The notes beneath the pieces were generated by a model that searched no databases, was not told where the DNA came from, and saw only the letters and a list, made by a program, of their open reading frames with translations. Made by a program: the position numbers and the translations under genes. Shown here one piece after another: positions 1-3,893 of a stretch of DNA of 6,178 bases (positions within the stretch are counted from its first letter, which is position 1; the number at the start of each line of letters is the position of its first letter). The stretch comes from Gammaproteobacteria bacterium (lineage in GTDB: Bacteria; Pseudomonadota; Gammaproteobacteria; Xanthomonadales; Wenzhouxiangellaceae), in NCBI GenBank assembly GCA_003561495.1, contig PWWM01000129.1, positions 1 through 6,178 on the forward strand, given 5' to 3'.

Positions 1-476
1 GAGCCGGTTACCAGATCACCGCTATCAGCGGCAAGCTGGAAGAGTTCGATTGGCTGCACGAATTGGGCGCGGATCAATGCATTTCCCGTCATGATCTTTA
101 CTGGCCGGAAACTCCGCTGGCCTCGGCGCGCTTTGCCGGCGCGCTGGACAACGTCGGCGGCGACACCCTGGCGGGATTGACCCGGGTCATCCAGCCCTGG
201 GGCAATATCGCTTCCTGTGGCATGGCCAGCGGCATCGGCCTGAACACCACGGTCATGCCCTTCATCATTCGCGGCATCGGCCTGCTCGGCATCAATTCAG
301 CCGGTTGCCCCTACCCCTTGAGAGAGGAACTCTGGAATCGACTGGCGGATGACTGGAAACCGCGCCATCTGGACAAGATTGCCGGCGAGGCGATCACCAT
401 GGACGATCTGCAGGAAACCTTCGAACGACTGCTTTCAGCGGGAGGGCGAGGCCGAACCCTGGTGGACTTGCGCTGA
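1..476 (+). CDS. acuI: Acrylyl-CoA reductase AcuI/YhdH-type, C-terminal half (partial)
   Basis: This is a zinc-independent medium-chain dehydrogenase/reductase of the AcuI/YhdH family. Family members reduce acryloyl-CoA to propionyl-CoA with NADPH in the cytosol, detoxifying acrylate and its precursors such as DMSP. The reading frame enters at base 3 and gives 157 residues before the TGA at 474-476. The family is usually about 325-330 residues, so the catalytic N-terminal domain and the start lie outside the window. Visible family signatures are a Rossmann strand with GYQITAISGK near the left edge, LGADQCISR, a GALDNVGG block, and the diagnostic TTVMPFIIRGIGLLGINSAG stretch followed by CP and a conserved Arg. 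It ends with GGRGRTLVDLR, the usual C-terminal GR-V-D pattern. No T-tract hairpin follows, so the transcript could continue into pilH 75 bases on. A generic quinone oxidoreductase label is the alternative, but the PFI-RG block favours AcuI/YhdH. Substrate is inferred from family only. Confidence 0.85.
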   Translation, partial: AGYQITAISGKLEEFDWLHELGADQCISRHDLYWPETPLASARFAGALDNVGGDTLAGLTRVIQPWGNIASCGMASGIGLNTTVMPFIIRGIGLLGINSAGCPYPLREELWNRLADDWKPRHLDKIAGEAITMDDLQETFERLLSAGGRGRTLVDLR

Positions 477-551
477 GCGAGCATCCCTTTCCCAGCCGGT
501 TTCGAGTATCATTGACGACACAGCAGAGAGAGCACATCAAAAGGGAAGACT

Positions 552-917
552 ATGGCTAAAGTATTGATCGTTGACGATTCCGAATCTCAACTGTATTCGC
601 TGTCACAAATTGTCGAGGGCGCCGGTCACCAGGTGGTCACAGCCGTCAATGGCGAGGAGGGCGTGGAAAAAGCGATTGCCGAGGTTCCCGACCTGATCCT
701 GATGGATGTCGTCATGCCGGGCCTGAATGGATTCCAGGCGACCCGCAAGATTTCCAAGAATGAGTCCACTTCCGATATTCCTGTCATTTTCGTGACCACC
801 AAGGATCAGGAAACCGACCGTATCTGGGGTATGCGCCAGGGTGCGGCGGCCTACATCACCAAGCCGATCGACAAGAAAGTTCTGCTTGAAGCCATGAACA
901 AGGCACTCGGAGGCTGA
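552..917 (+). CDS. pilH: Type IV pilus response regulator PilH (single CheY-like receiver)
   Basis: This is a stand-alone receiver domain of 121 residues with no output domain, the size of CheY. It carries the acidic pair D8-D9, the phospho-acceptor D52 in LMDVVMPGLNG, the switch threonine T82, Y101 and the invariant K104 in TKP. The blocks MPGLNGFQATRKI and VIFVTTKDQETDRIWGMRQG closely match PilH of the Pseudomonas Pil-Chp pathway, rather than CheY or PilG. There PilH takes phosphate from the ChpA kinase and modulates pilus retraction and cAMP signalling. The ATG at 552 is preceded by AGGGAAG at 542-548. The usual neighbours pilG, pilI, pilJ and chpA are absent: acuI lies upstream, and a peroxiredoxin follows after only 4 bases, probably co-transcribed. 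The assignment to the receiver family is certain. PilH orthology is likely, but the missing cluster leaves open another small regulator derived from it. Confidence 0.88.
   Translation: MAKVLIVDDSESQLYSLSQIVEGAGHQVVTAVNGEEGVEKAIAEVPDLILMDVVMPGLNGFQATRKISKNESTSDIPVIFVTTKDQETDRIWGMRQGAAAYITKPIDKKVLLEAMNKALGG
909..913 (+). promoter_or_regulatory. Ribosome binding site of the peroxiredoxin gene, inside pilH
   Basis: GGAGG lies 8 bases before the ATG at 922. It overlaps the last codons of pilH, whose TGA is at 915-917. The strong site and the 4-base gap support the ATG at 922 as start and suggest that the two genes share one message and are translationally linked. Confidence 0.8.
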
Positions 918-921
918 TCCC

Positions 922-1404
922 ATGACCATCGAAGCCGGTCAGCCACTGCCCGAGATCAATCTGACCGTCATGGCTGCCGACGGACCGACGCCTGTTTCCT
1001 CGACCGAGCTGCTCGGTCAGGGCCGAAATGTTCTGTTCTCGGTTCCCGGCCCCTTTACACCGACGTGTTCGGCCAAGCACCTGCCCGGCTTCAAGGAACA
1101 CGCCCAGTCTCTGGTCGACAAAGGCGTTGACAAGATCGTTTGTACTTCGGTGATGGACATATTCGTCATGGATGCGTGGCGCAAGGACGCCGGCCTGGAG
1201 AGCCAGATTGTCATGGCCGCGGACGGAAATGGCGAATTTGCCCGCGCCCTGGGTCTGGAAATGGATGGCCGGGCGTTCGGTATGGGCATTCGTTCACAAC
1301 GATATGCGATGATTCTGAATGATGGAGTTGTCGAACAGCTTCTGATCGATGAACCTGGAGGCTTTCACGTCTCCAGTGCGGAATACGTACTCGATCAACT
1401 TTGA
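922..1404 (+). CDS. Type II (Prx5-like) peroxiredoxin, atypical 2-Cys
   Basis: This 160-residue cytosolic thiol peroxidase of the redoxin/Prx5 group would reduce H2O2 and alkyl hydroperoxides, using glutaredoxin or thioredoxin as electron donor in known relatives. The active site PGPFTPTCS places P42, T46 and the peroxidatic C49 in the PxxxTxxC pattern, and the catalytic arginine is R127 in RSQRYAMIL. The only other cysteine is C74 in KIVCTSV, where plant type II enzymes carry their resolving cysteine; the position used in human PRDX5 is a serine here (VSSAE near the end). An intramolecular C49-C74 disulfide is therefore predicted. The protein ends at the normal point, with no fused glutaredoxin domain. 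One departure: the conserved SVNDPFV block reads SVMDIFV at 76-82. The gene is tightly coupled to pilH and convergent with the DUF2909 gene 20 bases beyond; no clear terminator separates them. Family assignment is secure; peroxide preference is not visible. Confidence 0.93.
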   Translation: MTIEAGQPLPEINLTVMAADGPTPVSSTELLGQGRNVLFSVPGPFTPTCSAKHLPGFKEHAQSLVDKGVDKIVCTSVMDIFVMDAWRKDAGLESQIVMAADGNGEFARALGLEMDGRAFGMGIRSQRYAMILNDGVVEQLLIDEPGGFHVSSAEYVLDQL

Positions 1405-1424
1405 TCCAGGATCCGACTCTTGAA

Positions 1425-1652
1425 TCAAGGGCTTGGATATTGAACAGGGTTAACGCCCTGCGGTTCGATAATGCCCAGATGAAATCCACCCCACAAGGCC
1501 AGCACTAACGCCATTGACAAACCGACTCGCCAACTCAGGCGCCGCACGGTGCGCTCCCCATCCCCCTGGTCCTTGACCAGAAAGTAGAAGCTCGAGGCCA
1601 GAGTGTACAGAATGGCCACAAACACGGAAATGATCAGTATTTTGCTCAGCAA
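1425..1652 (-). CDS. Twin-transmembrane protein, DUF2909-like
   Basis: This small inner-membrane protein of 75 residues has two hydrophobic helices, roughly 4-25 and 42-62. They are joined by a charged hairpin with FLVKDQGDGERTVRRLSWRV at 24-43. The pattern F-LV-D-G---R-VR-L--RV matches the DUF2909 family, which I recall sitting between cytochrome c oxidase genes and SURF1 in Pseudomonas and relatives. The function is unknown; context suggests an accessory role at the aa3 oxidase. The start is a TTG at 1652-1650, since an in-frame TGA lies two codons upstream and no ATG or GTG is available. A GAGG site 9 bases before it supports this start. The gene is divergent from SURF1, and a perfect TATAAT box lies upstream. 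The overlapping antisense frame starting at 1683 fits no family and is rejected. The C-terminal tail after residue 62 is short, polar and proline-rich. Confidence 0.83.
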   Translation of the reverse strand: MLSKILIISVFVAILYTLASSFYFLVKDQGDGERTVRRLSWRVGLSMALVLALWGGFHLGIIEPQGVNPVQYPSP

Positions 1653-1661
1653 GGTTCACAA

Positions 1662-1665
1662 CCTC
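1662..1665 (-). promoter_or_regulatory. Ribosome binding site deciding the TTG start of the DUF2909-like gene
   Basis: On the minus strand GAGG (1665 down to 1662) stands 9 bases before the TTG at 1652-1650. With the in-frame TGA at 1658-1656, it leaves TTG as the only sensible start. Confidence 0.6.
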
Positions 1666-1681
1666 AAATTGACTGAACGTC

Positions 1682-1711
1682 ATTATACGGGGCTGTCGTG
1701 ATGAGCGTCAT
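1682..1711 (-). promoter_or_regulatory. Sigma-70 promoter candidate for the DUF2909-like gene
   Basis: On the minus strand a perfect -10 box TATAAT lies at 1687-1682. An ATGACG at 1711-1706, four of six matches to TTGACA, forms a -35 candidate with an 18-base spacer. Transcription would begin near 1675, giving a leader of about 23 bases that contains the GAGG site. The -35 element overlaps the first codons of SURF1, so polymerase here could interfere with SURF1 initiation. The -10 match is seen directly; promoter activity is inferred. Confidence 0.5.
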
Positions 1712-2411
1712 GGCGCGCCTGCGTGTACGAATGTGGTTACCCCACCTGGCCGCAATCCTGGTGCTGATTGGTTGTGCCAGGCTGGCCTTGTGGCAACTGG
1801 ACCGTGCCGAGGAAAAGCAGGCCTTGGTGGATCAGTGGCAATCTGCTCCGGCCTCCCTGCTGACCGAGGAGGCACTCGAGTCTTACACGCCGGTGACCGG
1901 AACCGGTCGCTTTGACCCGACCCGGCATGTGCTATTGGACAATCAGATCCGCAACAATCATCCGGGCGTGCACGTTTTCACACCATTTCACCCGGAGGAC
2001 ACAGACTGGATCATTCTGGTCAATCGGGGATGGCAGCCATTCGATCGGCGTTCCGGGCAATGGCCTGAATTCGAAACCGACTCGCAACGGCTCGAGTTGT
2101 CTGGACGCATCAGCCCACCGCCCCGCGTCGGCGTACAGATAGGTCGGGCCGAATCACTGGACCCGGAAAACTGGCCCAATCTGATGACTTATTTCGATCT
2201 TGAGCACTTGCGGGAAGCTTTCGGCCCGAACCTGGCCGATCACGTCATCCTGCTGGATGTCGACCATCCGGCCCATCTCAGCGGCGATGACTGGCGACCT
2301 GTGACCATGGGTCCCGAACGTCATCGCGGCTACGCATTTCAATGGGCCAGCATTGGATTCGTCGTTTTCCTGATCTGGATCATTCTCACCGCCAGAGCCT
2401 TGCGCAAGTAA
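1701..2411 (+). CDS. surf1: SURF1 family cytochrome c oxidase assembly protein
   Basis: SURF1 (Shy1) helps build haem-copper oxidases, assisting haem A insertion into subunit I of aa3 oxidases. It is an inner-membrane protein with an N-terminal and a C-terminal helix flanking a periplasmic domain. With the ATG at 1701 the product is 236 residues. The first helix covers about 13-32 and ends in ALWQLDRAEEK, the family's WQL-RA--K pattern. GRFDPTRHVLLDNQ and ILVNRGWQP follow in the soluble domain. R207, H208, G210, Y211, Q214 and W215 form the conserved RH-GYA-QW block at the start of the last helix (about 213-232). GGGG at 1689-1692 is a modest ribosome binding site for 1701; a GTG at 1698 and an ATG at 1710 are alternatives. 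The stop is directly abutted by the next ATG, indicating an operon. The gene is divergent from the DUF2909-like gene. No strong plus-strand promoter is obvious. Confidence 0.92.
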   Translation: MSVMARLRVRMWLPHLAAILVLIGCARLALWQLDRAEEKQALVDQWQSAPASLLTEEALESYTPVTGTGRFDPTRHVLLDNQIRNNHPGVHVFTPFHPEDTDWIILVNRGWQPFDRRSGQWPEFETDSQRLELSGRISPPPRVGVQIGRAESLDPENWPNLMTYFDLEHLREAFGPNLADHVILLDVDHPAHLSGDDWRPVTMGPERHRGYAFQWASIGFVVFLIWIILTARALRK

Positions 2412-2984
2412 ATGAACAAGAAAGCCATCATCATCGTTTTTGCTCTCTTTCTGACGCCGGTGATCGTCGCCGTCCTTCTCCACAGCGAATGGTTGTCCTG
2501 GCAACCGGGAGGCAGCCGCAATCATGGCGAACTGATTCAGCCCGTCATTCCGCTTCCGGATTTCACGCTGATCACCGCCGATGGCGAGACACTTTCTCGC
2601 ACGGATTTGCTGGATCGCTGGTTCATCATCCATGGTCGTCACACACCTTGTGATGACCAATGCCTGGAGGATCTCTACTGGCTTCGCCAGGTTCGCAGGG
2701 CCCAGGATCGACATCAGCCCGATGTGGGCCTGATGTTGATCAGCTCGGTTGAGATTGATGATCAGACCCTGAACCGCATCCACGATCTGGCCGAGGACTT
2801 CAAAATCATTCACGGGCCTGAGAGCAGGCAACTGCTGAATCATTTTCCATCGACCGAAGACCCGGCCAATGCATACATTACTGACCCCTTGGGCAATATA
2901 ATACTGGGTTACGCTGGCGATGCAGATCCCAACGGAATCCGCCGTGACCTGCGTCGTCTGCTGACCTGGACCCAGCGCGACTAA
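2412..2984 (+). CDS. Membrane-anchored SCO/thioredoxin-fold-like protein with CxxxC motif
   Basis: This 190-residue protein has an uncleaved-looking N-terminal anchor (about 5-23) followed by a periplasmic domain. I recognise it as the hypothetical protein that follows SURF1 in Pseudomonas oxidase loci (I recall PA0111). The domain has thioredoxin-like order: PDFTLITADGETLS at 49-62, a strand WFIIHG, C80 and C84 in CDDQC just before a helix, then LMLISSVEID and YITDPLGNIILGY near 155-167. The spacing of the two cysteines equals that of SCO copper chaperones. However, the distal SCO histidine seems missing: D150 falls where it would align before YITDP. A thiol-disulfide or modified metal role in oxidase maturation is inferred. 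The ATG abuts the SURF1 stop (TAAATG) and has no clear Shine-Dalgarno site, suggesting reinitiation after SURF1. ctaB follows 7 bases later. Confidence is high for a real gene and moderate for the fold. Confidence 0.82.
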   Translation: MNKKAIIIVFALFLTPVIVAVLLHSEWLSWQPGGSRNHGELIQPVIPLPDFTLITADGETLSRTDLLDRWFIIHGRHTPCDDQCLEDLYWLRQVRRAQDRHQPDVGLMLISSVEIDDQTLNRIHDLAEDFKIIHGPESRQLLNHFPSTEDPANAYITDPLGNIILGYAGDADPNGIRRDLRRLLTWTQRD

Positions 2985-2991
2985 ATATTTC

Positions 2992-3873
2992 ATGAATTCT
3001 TTGACCATCCAGAATACGCGCAGCTATCTCGCGCTGTGCAAACTGAGGGTTGTCAGCCTGATCGTATTCACTGCGCTGGTCGGCATGGCGTTGTCCGTGC
3101 CGGGCATGATCCCTCTGGATGTCCTGATTCTCGGTAATCTCGGAATCGGCCTGGCTGCGGCCAGTGCTGCCGCAATCAATCACCTGCTGGACGCGCGAAC
3201 CGACATCTTCATGACCCGGACCCGCCATCGTCCACTCCCCACCGGCCAACTCACTGAAGCGCAGGTGATTCGATTCGCTGTTTCCCTGGCGGTAGCTTCC
3301 ATGCTGGTTCTAGGCCTGTTCATCAATGTCCTGACGGCTGCCCTGACCTTTGTCAGCCTGATTGGCTATGCAGTGATCTACACCGTGTGGCTCAAGCACG
3401 CCACCCCTCAGAATATCGTCATTGGCGGTGCAGCCGGAGCCGCGCCCCCAGTGCTGGGCTGGACCGCAGTCACCGGCGAGATCCACGCCCATGCCCTGAT
3501 CCTGTTCCTGATCGTATTCGTCTGGACCCCCCCGCACTTCTGGGCGCTGGCCATTTACCGACGCCACGATTACGAGGCGGCCGAAGTCCCAATGTTGCCG
3601 GTCACCCACGGGGTCACGTTCACACGATGGCAGATCCTGTTTTATACCATTATCCTGGTTCTGGTTACCCTCTTGCCATGGCTGACCGGAATGAGCGGTC
3701 TGGTCTACCTTGCCGGCGCCACGGTACTCAACCTGGGCTTTCTGGGCTATGCCATCGCCATGCTCAAACCGCGCAATGAGCAACTGGCCATGCAGATGTT
3801 CAATTACTCCGTGCTCTACCTGATGGCATTGTTTGCATTCTTGCTGATTGACCACTACCTGTCACTGATATGA
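2992..3873 (+). CDS. ctaB: Protohaem IX farnesyltransferase (haem O synthase) CtaB/CyoE
   Basis: This UbiA-superfamily membrane prenyltransferase transfers a farnesyl group from FPP to haem B, giving haem O, the direct cofactor of bo3 oxidases and the precursor of haem A. It is 293 residues, the normal family length, with nine hydrophobic segments by eye (near 20-36, 43-62, 93-112, 116-133, 140-157, 165-187, 214-233, 236-256 and 270-289). The first aspartate motif has N63, D67, D71, M74, R76 and RP at 80-81. The second conserved loop runs YRRHDYEAAEVPMLPVTHG at 189-207, with D193. IYTVWLKHATPQNIVIGG at 129-146 and WTPPHFWALAIY at 178-189 are typical. The family's N-terminal KPR motif reads CKLR at 16-19. 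The ATG at 2992 fits the family N-terminus, but only AT-rich sequence precedes it and no Shine-Dalgarno is visible, so it probably depends on translation of the preceding gene. ctaA/COX15, often immediately upstream of ctaB, is absent. Confidence 0.95.
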   Translation: MNSLTIQNTRSYLALCKLRVVSLIVFTALVGMALSVPGMIPLDVLILGNLGIGLAAASAAAINHLLDARTDIFMTRTRHRPLPTGQLTEAQVIRFAVSLAVASMLVLGLFINVLTAALTFVSLIGYAVIYTVWLKHATPQNIVIGGAAGAAPPVLGWTAVTGEIHAHALILFLIVFVWTPPHFWALAIYRRHDYEAAEVPMLPVTHGVTFTRWQILFYTIILVLVTLLPWLTGMSGLVYLAGATVLNLGFLGYAIAMLKPRNEQLAMQMFNYSVLYLMALFAFLLIDHYLSLI

Positions 3874-3882
3874 ATTCATCCC

Positions 3883-3888
3883 GAGAGA
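3883..3888 (+). promoter_or_regulatory. Ribosome binding site of gcvP
   Basis: GAGAGA ends 5 bases before the ATG at 3894 and is a moderate Shine-Dalgarno match. It supports this start, which also fits the family N-terminus. The 20-base gap after ctaB leaves no room for a riboswitch or a full independent promoter outside the ctaB coding region. Confidence 0.5.
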
Positions 3889-3893
3889 CTTCC

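Noticed and set aside
507..512. TATCAT as a -10 box for pilH
   Set aside because: Five of six matches, but nothing like a -35 lies at 16-18 bases upstream and no extended -10; insufficient to annotate.
512..540. TTGACG with CATCAA as a pilH promoter
   Set aside because: The -10 half has only three matches, and transcription would begin beyond the ribosome binding site, almost at the ATG.
349..567. 72-codon plus-strand frame overlapping the end of acuI and the start of pilH
   Set aside because: Out-of-frame shadow of acuI running past its stop; no family signature and it overlaps the pilH ribosome binding site.
1393..1406. GATCAA-CT-TTGATC inverted repeat over the peroxiredoxin stop
   Set aside because: AT-rich six-pair arms with almost no loop and no T-run; possible by chance, not a credible terminator or operator.
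1445..1460. CAGGG-TTAACG-CCCTG hairpin as terminator for the convergent genes
   Set aside because: A five-pair stem inside the DUF2909-like coding end, with no T-tract on either side; too weak to call.
2154..3008. 284-codon antisense open frame across SURF1 and the CxxxC gene
   Set aside because: It is codon-registered with the sense genes, which share one frame, so it stays open simply because the sense strand avoids TTA, CTA and TCA. The product resembles nothing, and the sense genes are clear family members.
3310..3855. 181-codon antisense open frame within ctaB
   Set aside because: Registered with the ctaB codons; the translation is Gln/Gly/Asp-rich as expected for a mirror of a hydrophobic membrane protein.
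3874..3893. Glycine riboswitch upstream of gcvP
   Set aside because: Only 20 bases separate ctaB and gcvP; no aptamer can fit without lying inside conserved ctaB coding sequence.
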